64,000 nucleotides of DNA from Siphonodentalium dalli (GCA_032622095.1 CP136069.1:89396618-89460617), one strand, 5' to 3'; shown: positions 23,825 to 36,063, counted from the first letter of the stretch. Translations and numbers: made by a program. Notes: a model not told the origin generated them from the sequence alone.

Positions 23825-24342
23825 AAACTTCCAAGTTTTAGAGTAAATTTAGAGTAGATTTAAATTACACAATTTAAGTATTTTGAGAATTTTAATTAAG
23901 TCGGAATTAGCGCCAATAGCGGTCAGAAATGATTTTTTTTAATTTTTATGCACATTTTTAATATTTTGTCATGTTGCATAAAACTTAGTGACTGGAGGTA
24001 GCCTAATAATCTATAGCTTGTACTAGTCCTAGTAGTTGTAGACTGCTGCGTTGGCTCGCGCTGGCGGAAAAAGCTGAATTTAACTATTGTAGCTGAATTT
24101 TCATATTTCCCCTGTTCCCAGATGGCCAGAGTGTTGATGGACAATCACTAATTTCATGACTTATATTCTTATAAAATTTACAACTTACAAATAGCAGAAT
24201 AACTTTTGGACCACACAGGAGTGGTTATTAAGTCAATTTTGTTCAAAAAGTTACGAAAGTTTGTTTACACATGCACGCCGCCATAGTTCTGTAACCCGGA
24301 TGTTACCCATAATGCTTTGCCGACAAGGAACATTTTGGAGTC

Positions 24343-24615
24343 TCATCTCAACCAGTTGCACTTATTGTCGACAAAAAACTGTGTTTCACGAAAGATAAAA
24401 CAACGTTGAAGGTTTTCAAAACAATCTTTATGCAACCGTGATCGTACTGAAGTAATTTTGACGTTGATATCCCTGTCTTCTATGAAAAACTCTCGTTTGA
24501 ATTTTTGTGAAATTGTGCACAGCTTGTCTGTGTTAACTAACATAAACTGGAAAATGAAATCACCCGGTAAACGGATACTGGGACGATTCAACCATTCACT
24601 GCCGTTTAATAGCAT
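24343..24615 (-). CDS. Possible ORF or exon of unknown gene (90 aa)
   Basis: An ATG-to-TGA ORF with ordinary composition (LPGDFIFQFMLVNTDKLCTI, KREFFIEDRDINVKIT), not part of a recognised repeat. The end ...NKCNWLR-TGA overlaps a GT that could be a splice donor. No family is recognised, and there is no independent support. Confidence 0.2.
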   Translation of the reverse strand: MLLNGSEWLNRPSIRLPGDFIFQFMLVNTDKLCTISQKFKREFFIEDRDINVKITSVRSRLHKDCFENLQRCFIFRETQFFVDNKCNWLR

Positions 24616-24899
24616 TCATGACTCACTTGTCAGACACACTGTTTTAACTATTAGATAGCAATAAGCAGAGGCTATTCTGGTTATAGTAATATAGTATATA
24701 TCATAAACTTCAAGTTCAGATACCAAATTTGTCAGGCTGAAAAGTCTCATTCAAGATCATTGACTCATTGTCATTGAATAAAGATCCAAATGCAAAATGT
24801 CAACTTCCCCCACTGCAACATTTTTTCATGGGTGCATGTAGACTACGCTGCTCCGATCTGTGCGGACATTAATGCCTGACCCATGTACACGCCTTGACA

Positions 24900-25300
24900 T
24901 GGTCACGTACTGTCACCCCCCTTTCGTTCAGTTGGGTACCCAACTTTTTTTAATTTTCAGTTGGGTACCCAGCTTTTATCAAATTTACATTTGGGCACCC
25001 AGCTTTATGAAAGCAGTATGCAGGACCTATGTCCCATGCCAAAAATTCTTCCTCGGTATTATTTTCAAGCATCATGATGAATATATATCACAAATAAGCA
25101 AGTACCGCGCGCGGGTATTCATAAATTTAACAGTTTCACGTTGAAAACAACTGTTGGCATTCACTAATTAGATCACGTTATGTATGAGATTTCATAAGCT
25201 GGGTACCCAAATGTAAATTTTATAAAGCTGGCTGCCCAACTGAACATTTAAAAAAGCTCGGTACCCAACTGAACGAAAGGGGGGTACGTGACAGTGACCA
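24900..25300. mobile_element. 400-bp foldback element with GGGTACCCA repeats
   Basis: The left end TGGTCACGTACTGTCACCCC and the right end (GTACGTGACAGTGACCA) are inverted. GTTCAGTTGGGTACCCA-like and GGGTACCCAGCTTT words recur on both arms (24935, 24960, 24990, 25200, 25258). A further relative of the GGGTACCCA word occurs near 34590-34630. Confidence 0.6.
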
Positions 25301-26055
25301 TTTCAGCCTTACGCTGATGTAGCCATCACAGGGTTCTAAAGTTAAATAGCATGAAGGTGTCTGTCAATATGTAGAAGTATTAGTACCGTACTTAGAGAGA
25401 CTATATTCTGTGAATTTCTGTGGGTTTCATATATGGGCACCAGCTTATTGTGCTCCTGGGCAACCCTCTGAAGGAGGATTCGGGGGTATATAGTTGAGAC
25501 TTCTGTCTGTCCTTCGGATTCCTTCCATCTGTCCGTGCTTACATTTGGATACCAGTACACGTACTAGTATGTGGCTATTAATAAGAAAAATTGATATATA
25601 CATATAATTAGTTATGTGTCTTATTTCCGTTTCTGTTCAGTGTTGAGATGAACCCTCAAAATTGATCTATTTGGTCCAATCAGTGCTCATATTTAATTTT
25701 GTAGTCATTCAAGTTGGAAACAAAAAGTCAATAAATTTAGACATCCATGATCTGTCAATAGGAGGTGTTCAGACAGTTATGTGGCCATTCACCCAATCAC
25801 GGACCTGTCATTTCTCATATTCCACTGTCCTAGTTGCTGTATACAAGTGTTTGAGTTTTAATTCCTATGTTTTCTGATTCAATAATCTGAAATTTTATAT
25901 ACTACCGTACTTGATAGCCAAATAAAATTGTATCAACTACTTGATAGCCACATAAATTTTGTAGACACATAATTATTTTAGCCACATAAATCAATAGCCA
26001 CATTCTACCCAAATGTTGGTAATTCCGGCCGTCCATAAAAAATATTTCACAACGC
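25301..26055. other. Gene-free stretch
   Basis: Contains short tandem words (TTGATAGCCA, ATAGCCACATAAA) at 25905-26005. No gene was seen. Confidence 0.4.
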
Positions 26056-26866
26056 AGCCCAATTAGTGATGTTCCGATAATCGGAATCGGAATCGGCCAT
26101 CGGCCGATAATAGCCCATCGGAAATTAATCGTACCTCGCAGTTGAACATCGGCTTTTACCGATTGTCAAAATAAATAAAAACGTTCTAGTATCTAAGCGC
26201 AATGTGCACGCTTTAATAAACATACGCAATACAACTGTAGTATTGAATGTAAAACGCAGTTGTAACAGCCTAAAAAGAAGCCATTGGCATCATCAAAGCA
26301 GTCTGATATGATGATATATTATAAGAATGGCAATACACATGCCCGACATCCCGTGTAATATGAAGTTATTGGTTCAATCGCGTTGACACGAAATAGATTC
26401 AAAGAAAGCTTTAATTAAAAAGCTGACTTGATCACAGTGAGGCTTCCTCTAGAGCACGTGTCATGTGACGTCACATGCTATGTCAATAACTTGAAGCACA
26501 CACTGAATGAATTAATACAGTTGTTATCAGAACTGTCTTCAATAACGATCAACGTTAGTAGGGGCATAATTAGCTTTTTCGTCTGTACAACGTATGCTAT
26601 GAAATACGCTTAGCTCCACGTTGAACTTGCGAAACAAAAATTGAGCAGGCGGAACTATAAAAGCTTCCGAGTTGTTAAAAGATAAAAGGTGTGACCAATG
26701 GAAACTTGGGAAATCTCAGACAAATATGACAGCAATTATTATCCATCAATCAAAATTTAGTTAATAATCATCGCCATTCCATACATTGTTGCAACTTACA
26801 AGTATTCAATCAAGACTTTTACTCCGCATGCAAGTGTTCCACACACAGTTGTTGGAAACTTGTCAA

Positions 26867-27499
26867 AAAACCCGAAAAGAGATGTCACCACCCCTACTTA
26901 TTAATATAATTGACAAGTAGGGAAAGCTACTGAGCCAACCCATCTCCCAACAAACCATGTCAGCGCTCGTTTCGTGTTCAATTGCAACAATAAAAACATT
27001 AATTTCAGAAAAGTATCACTTCCTAGTAATAAAACATATATTTCTTTTCATGTTTACCGTAAGTGCAGTAGAAAATTATCACTTTATAATTACTTTTATC
27101 GCATACAACTTCACAAACAACAGCGGCTCGCTGATTCCACGAGTCGCCATCCGAGAGTCAAGCGCAGATAATAGCATTTGAAATTATCTGCCCTTGACTC
27201 TCGGATGGCGACTCGTAGAATCGGCAGCCCAGAGTTGCACAGTTGTTTTGGGAAGTTGTATACGATAAAAGTAATTATAAAGTGATAATTTTCTACTGCA
27301 CTTACGGTAAACATGAAAAGAAATATATGTTTTATTACTAGGATGTGAAACTTTTCTGAAATTAATGTTTTTATTGTTGAAATTGAACACGAAACGAGCG
27401 GTGACATGGTTTGATGGGAGATGGGTTGGCTCAGTAGCTTTCCCTACTTGTCAATTATATTAATAAGTAGGGGTGGTGACATCTCTTTTCGGGTTTTTA
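26867..27499. mobile_element. Large near-perfect palindrome, arms of about 305-315 bp
   Basis: The left arm starts AAAACCCGAAAAGAGATGTC, and the right arm ends with its mirror GACATCTCTTTTCGGGTTTT. The centre is at about 27173-27182 (AGCATTTGAA between GATAAT and ATTATC). The arms differ mainly by a roughly 13-base extra piece in the right arm near 27230-27243. Mirror ORFs of 65-98 codons on opposite strands result from the symmetry and are not genes. Confidence 0.9.
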
Positions 27500-29322
27500 G
27501 CTCAACTTACTTTTGTAAGTTTGAGCTATTGCCATGGTTTGGCGTCCGTCGTCCGTGTGTCCGTCAACAATTTCCTTTGGCGCGGGCTACAGGTTGTACC
27601 TTTGGTCTGATCTTCATGAAATTTGTCATGAATGTTGACATTGACATGTAGATGGGAAAGAGTCATTTTGGGGTCATTCGGCCAAAAAACATGGCTGCCA
27701 GCGGCCATCTTGGATTTCAAAATGCAATCCATTGGCGCGGCCTACAGGTCGTACTGTTCATCTGATCATCATGAAATTTGTCATTGATGTTAATAATGAC
27801 ATGTAGATGGGAACGAGTGATTTTGGGGTCGTTCGGCCAAAAAACATGGCTGCCAGCAGCCATCTTGGATTTTACTCTTTGCATGACTAAATACTTTGGC
27901 GCGGGCTACAGGTCGTTGTGTTGGTCGGAAGTTTATGAAATTTGTCATGGATGTTAACACTGACATGTAGATGAAATTTGTCATTGATGTTAATAATGAC
28001 ATGTAGATGGGAACGAGTGATTTTGGGGTCGTTCGGCCAAAAAACATGGCCGCCAGCAGCCATCTTGGGTTTTACTCTTTGCATGACTAAATCCTTTGGC
28101 ACGGGCTATAGGTTGCCTTTGGTCTAATCTTTATAAAATTTGTCATGAACGTTGACATTGACATGTAGATGGGAACGAATAATTGTGGGGTCATTCGGCC
28201 AAAAAACATGGCCGCTGGTGGCCATCTTGGATTTCAAAATTCAATCCATTGGCGCAGGCTACAGGTCGTACTGTTCGTCTGATCATCATGAAATTTGTCA
28301 TGAATGATAACAATGACATGTAGATGGGATCGAGTCGTTTTGGGGTCATTCGGTCAAAAAACATGGCCGCCAGCAGCCATCTTGGATTTTACTCTTTGCA
28401 TGACTAAATCCTTTGGTGCGGGCTACAGGTCGTAGCTTTGGTCAGATGGTCATGAAATTTGTCATGAATTATAACAATGACATGTAGATGGGAACGAGTC
28501 GTTTTGGGGTCATTCGGTCAAAAAACATGGCCACCAGCATTTTACTCTTTGCATGACTAAATCCTTTGGCGTGGGCTACAGGTCATACCTTTGGTCTGAT
28601 CTTTATTAAATTTGTCATGGATGTTAACACTGACATGTAGATGGGAACGAGTGATTTTGGAGTCTTTGCATGACTAAATCATTTGGCGCAGGCTACAGGT
28701 CGTAGTTTTGATTGGAACTTCATGAAATTTGTCATGGATGTTAACAATGACATGTAGATGGGAACGAGTCATTTTGGTTGTCATTTTGGTTGTTCGGCCA
28801 AAAAACATGGCCGCCAGCAGCCATCTTGGATTTTACTCTTTGCATGACTAAATCCTTTGGCACGGGCTACAGGTTGTACCTTTGGTCTAATCTTTATGAA
28901 ATTTGTCATGAATGTTGACATTGACATGTAGATGGGAACGAATCATTGTGGGGTTATTCGGCCAAAAAACATGGCTGCCAGCGGCCATCTTGGATTTCAA
29001 AATGCAATCCATTGGCGCGGTCTACAGGTCGTACTGTTCGTCTGATCATCATGAAATTTGTAGGTCGTAGCTTTGGTCAGATCTTCATAAAATTTGTCAT
29101 GGATGTTAACAATTATATACGTAGATGGGAACGAGTCCTTTTGGGGTCAATTGGCCAAAAAAAATGGCTACCAGCAGCCATCTTGTATTTTACTCTTTGC
29201 ATCACTAAATCCTTTGGCGCAGGTTAGAATTTCAATTAGCACCTATCCTATTCCTCCATTTACTGTCAACCATTAAATTATTCCCCTACCTAAGTTGAGC
29301 TACAGTGTCATTGACACTTTCA
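27500..29322 (+). repeat. Tandem-array element with AGCTCAACTT ends
   Basis: Starts AGCTCAACTTACTTTTGTAA then GCTATTGCCATGG and a GTCCGTC run, and ends AAGTTGAGCTACAGTGTCAT. Between them about ten diverged units of 120-200 bp repeat CATGACTAAATCCTTTGGC, GGGCTACAGGTCGTA, GAAATTTGTCATGGATGTTA, CATGTAGATGGGAACGAGT, CGGCCAAAAAACATGGC and AGCCATCTTGGATTTTACTC. A variant unit with ATTTCAAAATGCAATCCATT alternates at about 27715, 28235 and 29000. No coding capacity: short ORFs simply traverse the units. Confidence 0.85.
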
Positions 29323-29664
29323 TTTGACATGTTTCCAACAACTGTGGTTCCACACATGGTCATAACGTTACTCTGAGTCGGCACCTTTCATTTCTTTGTC
29401 ATAACAACTACCGGTATACATCAAAGGAAGCACACAACTGACGTCGGCAGAAATACTGTCACGACAGTGTGTATATATTTCTTTGATGTATTTGGCTTTG
29501 AAACTATGCGGGATATGGAGTGCATTGGGTGTATATAAGTCCATTATAGGAACAAACGCACAATATATATAAACATCGGAATCGGAAATCGGCTGATTGT
29601 GCCTCCAGTTATCGGAAATCGGTCCGATAAGCTTTTTCATTATCGGAACATCACTAAGCCCAAT

Positions 29665-30265
29665 TTGAATGTCCTTTGGTATGTCGGTAGACCAGCATTG
29701 TGGAAAGGATCTCCCAATAGTGCATGATTTGACAGCATGTTTTAGCTCACTTGAGACAAAGTTTCTGGTGGAGCTATGATCATCACTCCTCATCCGTTGT
29801 TCCGCCTATCCATCCGTCCGTCCATCCATCAACAATTCTTTAAACATATTCTCAGGAACCATAAGACTGAATTGGTTAATATTTGGTTTGGATGTTCCCT
29901 AGGTGACTCACATTCAGATTTGTTCAAATGAGGTCACTGGGTCAAATAGTTGCGAAGCCAGGGCCATAACTCCAGGGTTTCCGTTAGTACGGCTCAGCGT
30001 CCGTAGGACGGCCTCATTCCTCTCGCAGATGATCTGTTTGATTCATACATGTACCAAAAGTCAATAGCAATATGCTGTAAAATCCAGCTGCAACGGGAGT
30101 TCGGGGTTAAACAGAATAGTGGTGAAAAAGTGGGTCAATTGCGCACAGTGTGTTACCGGTACAGGTATAACCCTTTGAAATAAAAGCGCCAAAACTACAA
30201 TGTAATGGTTGGTGTGCATTGAAATAGCGACGTTATATACACAGCATAGTACATGTCGCGGTGAC
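29665..30265. other. Gene-free stretch with an array-type head
   Basis: 29745-29975 reads like the head and first unit of another array element (AGCTCACTTGAGACAAAGTT, then GTCCGTCC, then GAGGTCACTGGGTCAAAT). The last word returns near 31090 and, altered, near 31628. No gene was seen. Confidence 0.45.
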
Positions 30266-30471
30266 ATCAAAGAATGTCAGAGTGGTGAGTATGGATATTT
30301 TTGTGCACAGGATTTCTGTTGACGAAACTACTCATGCTTGGAGATTCCTTGCTATGGTACGTTTACATAATTTGATCAAAGAATGTCGAACTGCTGAGTC
30401 GGGAGTTTTTGTGCACATGATTTCCGTGAATGAAACTACTGATGCTCCGTGATCCCATGCTATGGTATTAT
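30266..30471. repeat. Two direct copies of a 110-bp unit
   Basis: ATCAAAGAATGTC starts units at 30267 and 30378. Both continue TTTTTGTGCACA.GATTTC.GT and end ATGCTATGGTA or CTTGCTATGGTA. A 63-codon ORF running across both copies shows the same peptide words twice, which is expected from the duplication. Confidence 0.7.
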
Positions 30472-30505
30472 ATAATTAATGGGTCCCTCTGCGGGGTCAT
30501 TCTCC

Positions 30506-30906
30506 CGTTACGTGTGTGACATTTAGAGATTTTTTGGGCTCCCTTTATAGGCATAACTTGTCACATGTTACCTGTCAGTTGCTATGTTATAGCTTGCTGT
30601 GTTTCATGTCTGAAAAAAGCATCAATGATCAAATCTGTGAAGTTATTTGATGAGACTAATTTTATTGGCCCGTTACGTGTGTGACCCAGAGAATTGCTTA
30701 ATTTTTGTACCCTTTCTTTGAGTAGGAAATGCTGTGAAGTGCAACAATTTTGAATATCAGGCTTTGTGAAACTTTTAAGGAAACATCCCAATTTTGCTAA
30801 AATGTGGTTAAGTTATTTGCCTTCTGCAAGCTTTGTTTAATGGGGGGAGCAGAAATCCATTTTGAACACCGTTACGTGTGTGACACAAAAACGTTATGTG
30901 TGTGAC
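30506..30906. repeat. Four spaced copies of a GTTACGTGTGTGAC word
   Basis: CGTTACGTGTGTGAC occurs at about 30507, 30671 and 30870, and as CGTTATGTGTGTGAC at about 30891. The sequence between copies is not obviously repeated. Confidence 0.75.
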
Positions 30907-32739
30907 GCTGTGAAAAACGATTATATATAATAATGATTTTAAAACTTATTATATCTTGTTATGGATCAACCCACTCTTTCCCTCCATAGTAGTTCTTAAA
31001 ATGACATCTTCTCTTGTACCATCAGGTCGAATGGGTTCATAATTTGCATGAAGGGTCCTTGGGTGACTGGGGTTCAGATTTGTTCAAATGAGGTCACTGG
31101 GTCAAATGCAAGCGGAGCCAGGGACATAAATCCAAAAAAACTATTTTTATATTGAACTCCTTTACCAAAAAAACATATATATATTAAATAAAAAAATAAT
31201 ATTAAAAAAAATGTGAATGTTTTTTTTTTAATATTTAAAAAAAACAAAAATTTAAATTAAGATTTAACTCCATGGTAAATCAATTTTTTAATGCGTTACC
31301 ATTCTGAAGGTTATGGCTCCTGGCCCTTCACTCAAGTTCAGTGCTTCTGCCATCCCTGGTCCCAAAAATAATATTTACTCAAATTTTTGGTAGAGAATCA
31401 TTACTAGTAATAAGAAGCATTACTTTGGTTCCAACTGTATGCCTACACATGTCAAGTTAAATCTGACATCAATTAACTTTCCCTGGAGATCTGCTGGAGG
31501 TCATTAATTCCTAATTACAACAACAATTATCATATGTATTTGTTCAAATCTCTCACACACCCACCACCTCACAAGAGAACATATTTGACACTGCCTGCTA
31601 TACTATAACAGTTTTCTTCAGATAGGGTCACCAGGTCAAATAGGTGAAAGGCCAGGGGCAAATATGGTAGAAATTCTTAAAACATCTTCTTCTCATGACC
31701 ATTGATCATAAGAGGTTTAGGACATAGTATTTTGAACATTTAACCATTTTGATTTTTAAAAAAACATTATTTTAATTTATACATTTAAAAAAAATTGAAT
31801 TGTTGTAATGTTATTAGATTTAACTCCTTGCTCTAGCTAGAAGTTCTTGTTTTAAGTGATTTTGACAAGTACTGACTGTTGTAATCTTCAGAATCCCAGT
31901 CTTCTCAGTCTTTGCTGTCAGGTGAAAGAACTCCACAGTCATTGACTGTCTTGTTTCCAGAGTTATGGCCCTTTGCCAGAGTTATGACCCGGGGTTGAAC
32001 TGTGAGAAATGCCCCACTATTTCTTTATTTTCTCTTTAAATATAGCCAATATTGAGTCGGGACATTGGCCCATGCTTGGCATTGCCCTTGTTACCATTAG
32101 AGCTCATAAGTATAATATTACTAGCCTGGACCATAGTATATTATAATAGTATAGGCTAGATAGTCTATAGGCTAGAATCCATAATAAGACTGTTGTTCAA
32201 GTTCTTGACTTGAATGAGAAAACTTTAAAAGAAGAGAGGTCGGCCCATAAGAGAAGTCGGTCCAGATGGGTAAATTGAAGAATAATTGTTCAAGAGAAGT
32301 CAGCCCCCATTAATTGCATTTCACTTCTAGTAACTTCATGTATTAGTATGCATGTTCTTAACATGAGCGCAACATCAAAGGAACTTGATGATCTGCATAA
32401 AATTTGCGTGGCCATCAGTATAATAATGAAGCCATTGGATAGAGAAGAGTTTGATAAGATGGGTCATTGAGGGTACAGGGACTGAAATTTCGCTTGCTAT
32501 CAAAATTAATGCCATATGGATACTCATTAGTCCAGTTTTTCAAAAACTCGACTTACAGTTTGACGAGGGAGACGGTTGGCGGGCGGGTGGGTAATAACTT
32601 TGACATTTGTGAACGGATTCAAAACAAAATTGGTATGTGAGTTGCTGCCCATGACTACTTACTGCATGTAGAAAATAGGTCACGTCCGACCTTTTTATGT
32701 TTACCCATACGGCATACCATAGTATGGTAAACATAGTGT
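30907..32739. other. Gene-free stretch with repeat remnants
   Basis: Contains AAATGAGGTCACTGGGTCAAA repeats (31090, weaker 31628), long A/T runs (31140-31270, 31750-31800), and the mirror of the 9440-9530 text at 31850-31950. No gene was seen. Confidence 0.45.
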
Positions 32740-33250
32740 CATTGTCCGGATTGACCACTCATCGTGTGTCCGTCCATCCGTCTGTCTGTCCGTCTGTAGA
32801 CACTTTACGTGTAATGCGATAACTCAAACATTTTCTACCTGATCAAAACCAAATTTTGTATATGGGGTTTTCAGCCTAAAATACAGATCGAGTTCAAATA
32901 TTTTTTACAGAGTTATGGCCCTTTTTCGACTTAGAATTCATGAATTCTGCCATAACTCAAACATTTTTTATCTGATTGGAACCAAATTTGGTATATGAGT
33001 TTCTCAGACCAACATACAGATTGAGTTCGAATATGGGTTTGATCGGATTTTATTTAATGGAGTTATGGTCCTTTGACATATAATTCACACATACTTCGAT
33101 AAATCAACCATTTTTCATCTGATATGAATCAAATTTGGTATGTGAGTTTCTCAACTCAAAATACAGAACGAGTTTGAATATGGGTTAGATCCAATTTGTT
33201 ATACCAGAGATATGGCCCTTTTTCAACTAAGAATTATCCAATTATAACCC
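32740..33250 (+). repeat. Array of about 3 units of 135-150 bp
   Basis: The head GTGTGTCCGTCCATCCGTC is followed by units starting near 32817, 32951 and 33098. Each has ATAACTCAAACATTTT, CTGAT..GAACCAAATTTGGTAT, ACAGA..GAGTTCGAATA and GAGTTATGGCCCTTT. These words place it in the same superfamily as the 161-bp arrays. Confidence 0.7.
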
Positions 33251-33868
33251 AAGTAACTTACAATTAATGAATACCTGCATCTCTGTGAGAGAGATAAAAA
33301 GACAATATGGTTTATTGAGAGTTATTTATAGTCCTCATATGTTAGCTCTGTATAAGAGACACAGATTAGTGAATTATTGGATAAATTGATTTAGCTATCT
33401 TTTTAACCACAACTTAGCCATGTGAATTTATTTAACTAGACCAATGGAGCTCTCTAAGTCCTTGGATGATGGGACTACATTGGATCAAACAGGGCAGAGA
33501 TAGGTGATTTAACCCCTTTTACCCATTCCATGTCTTTTAACCTTTTCCATTAAATAAATAATTATCTTATTTTGATATCTCACATGGCAATTTGCAACAA
33601 CATGAATAGAACTGCTTACACTATGATAGTGGTGACAGGCTCTAGAGTTTAGATGTTATATTAACCCTTCTATATTGACTCAATTTCTATAATTTGTGTT
33701 ATTACTGGTTATTATGTACATTTGTCATATACTACTTTAGATCATAACAGTATACTCTATAATTCAACATTAAAAGATTATGATTCTGATCATAACAATT
33801 TACTATCGCCAAGGGATGGGCTAAACATCTGCTGATCGTGATTGGCCTCTCGTTGATATGAGTTATCC
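33251..33868. other. Gene-free stretch
   Basis: No gene or clear repeat was recognised. Confidence 0.35.
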
Positions 33869-34503
33869 ATCTTAGATGTTTTTTAGTCAAGTTTTTCACC
33901 GTTAGCGCAATAACTCACGCAAATATTAACCAATTTCAACAATATTTGGAATATGAGACTCTTGCAACAATATCTCGGACGAGTTCGAAAATCAGGTTTG
34001 TCGGAATTTTTTTCCCCGGAGTAATGGGTATTAGTTTATCTATTTTTAGCAATTTTATCACCGTTAGCGCGATAACTTGATGTAATATTAACCGATTTCA
34101 ACAATATTTGGTATATGAGTCACTTGAAACAATATCTCGGACGTGTTCGAAAACCAGGTTTGTCCGAATTTTTTCCCCGGAGTTATGGGTCTTAGTTTGT
34201 CTATATTTAGCAATGTTATCACAGTTAGCGCGATAACTCAATGAAATATAAACCGATTTAAACAATATTTGGTATATGAGTCTCTTGCAACAATATCTCG
34301 GACGAGTTCGAAAACCTGGTTTGTCCGAATTTTTGTTCCAGAGTTAACTCAATGAAATATTAACGGATTCAATTGATATTTGGTATATAGGTCTATTGCA
34401 ATAATATACCACCGTCCGACTTTTTTTCCCGGAGTTGTGCACCTTATTGGCAGAAGTTTGGTTCGACTGCCAAAAAACTTGACAAAAGCATCTTAGATGC
34501 ATA
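33869..34503 (+). repeat. 161-bp tandem array between inverted CATCTTAGATG ends
   Basis: GTTAGCGC occurs at 33901, 34063 and 34224 (spacing 162, 161), with a shorter fourth unit. The array lies between CATCTTAGATG...GTCAAGTTTTT on the left and AAAAACTTGAC...CATCTTAGATG on the right, a short inverted pair. Units share ATATCTCGGACGAGTTCGAA with the 40742-41840 array. Confidence 0.8.
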
Positions 34504-35575
34504 TCCCTTGTTTTAAAATTGATATTTGTAAAAATTATTGCCTTTTCGCGGCTTTAACTATATGTAACATAAAACCACAAAGGTCAAGCTGGGTGCCTAA
34601 AACACCTATTCCCAAAGCTGGGTACCCAACACTCCAAAATGTGGAGACAATTACCCCTTCGGCACTACTATGAGGGCATTCAACAGTGTTAAATTGTTTT
34701 TTTCTGGATTTCCTGTTCTAGAGTTGTTCATCATAGCATATCTGGAAATGTTGGTTTTTGTCCGCCCAAGCAGGTATCTCCACATCTGCTCTGACGAATT
34801 TCAATTAAATTTGGATGGATGTTCACTAATTGAGGGAAATCTTGAAATTGAGTGTCCAGTCATTTTTTTCTGGTTTTCTGTTCTCGAGTTATTCCTCTTT
34901 GTTTATTTGGATGTGTTGGTTTTTTGTTCGTATCCCCACCTCCGGTTGACGGATATCAATGAAATTTGGTATGGATGTTCACTAGTAGTATGATGGCAAT
35001 CAATTGAGTATTCACAATTGTTTTGTTCATGTTTTCCGTTTTAGAGTTATCTTTCTGTATATGAAAATGTTGGGTTTTTTTCCCGTCCGAGCAGATATCT
35101 CAACCATACTTTGTCCATTCAAATTTGCCACCATGGGGGTTTAACTTGTTTTAGTTACAGTTTAAAATCTGATTGTTTTCAAATTTGGTATATATGGATT
35201 ACTCCTATGAAAGTACTGATCTAGTTCAAATTTAAGTTTGGTGCACCCATTATTAGCTCAACTTGACAAAGTCAAGTTTTAGCTATTGCCATGGGTTGGC
35301 GTCAGCCGTCCATCTGTGTTTCCATCCATTCTTGCATCAACAATTTTCGTTAGTCATATGGGTCTTCGAGGTGGGACAGTCACACCTCTAATTTTGTTTG
35401 ATACTGCTCATTAACATTAAATTTGTTTGTCTTATTTTACAGAACTTTGGACTGATTCAATTGTTGACTGGAATCGTTCTTACATAAGGGTGGCTTTATT
35501 TATAACTGTTGTGAGTACCTATTATTGGTAATTAGATAGATGCCCCATCTGATTCGATACCATAAAACTACCATT
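34504..35575. repeat. Degenerate array units and a solo AGCTCAACTT head
   Basis: TTCT(A/C)GAGTT(G/A)TTC-like words recur at about 34708, 34881 and 35037, marking three diverged units of 156-173 bp. A lone head (AGCTCAACTTGACAAAGTCA, then GCTATTGCCATGGGTTGGCG) lies at 35252-35345 without a following array. A 107-codon ORF here only traverses units. Confidence 0.6.
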
Positions 35576-36063
35576 TAAAGGTACTCAATCCAAACAGAGG
35601 GTCCCCATCTCAACAGATTCCAACAACAACAATCCGATCAGAGGGTCCTATATTACCATTTCTTTGGCTTTGGGGGTAAAAAATATTTGATTCGAGTCGA
35701 GGAACCCATCAAACAAAGCTCAGAGTTATTAGATATTGATTTTTGAAATTTGTTATTTACTCGAGATGAGTACTAATAATTGCCTTCAACTGCCGTAATC
35801 TGCTCGGGATGTGTACACCAAAATCTATTCAAACAGACAAGGATGGATAACTCTAAAATCAAGTGGTAATAATAAAGCAATTTTGACTGAGTTCTGGGCC
35901 AGAAAGTATTCCCGATAATGAAAAATAATAGATTTCTAAAAATCGATATCTAACAAATCTGAGCTTTGATGGGTGACTTCCTCGACTCGAATCAAATATT
36001 TTTGACCCCCGAAGCCATTGAAATACTAATTGAGAGGAGTTTTATCGGATTGAGTACCTTTAA
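35576..36063. mobile_element. MITE of family F (copy 2)
   Basis: TTAAAGGTACTCAATCC at left and GGATTGAGTACCTTTAA at right. The interior shares TTTCTTTGGCTTTGGGGGTA with copy 1. No ORF of interest. Confidence 0.8.

Larger units (their letters stand above)
26064..29656. mobile_element. hAT-type element split by nested insertions, exact 8-bp target duplication
   Basis: AGCCCAAT flanks both ends (26056-26063 and 29657-29664). The ends read TAGTGATGTTCCGAT and its exact reverse complement, with ATCGGAATCGG subterminal words, as in the 19753 element. The 3.6 kb includes a 630-bp palindrome (26867-27499) and a tandem-array element (27500-29322), leaving about 1.1 kb of original hAT sequence. No transposase ORF was seen, so it is non-autonomous. 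Confidence 0.88.

Noticed and set aside
26957-27407. Two similar 74- and 98-codon ORFs on opposite strands
   Set aside because: They are mirror images produced by the palindrome, with no protein family and no independent support.
27526-29227. Several 60-98-codon ORFs with repeated words such as MAAGSHVFW and HDKFH
   Set aside because: They run through the tandem units of the array in both directions. They show the period of the repeat and not a coding pattern.
29368-29793. 141-codon ORF on the minus strand
   Set aside because: It runs across the right end of the hAT element into flanking DNA, with no family signal. A gene would not be expected to span that junction.
34670-34993. 107-codon ORF with repeated LELF.IAYLEMLVF-like text
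   Set aside because: The repetition matches the 156-173-bp DNA units in the region, so it is a translated repeat and not a membrane protein.
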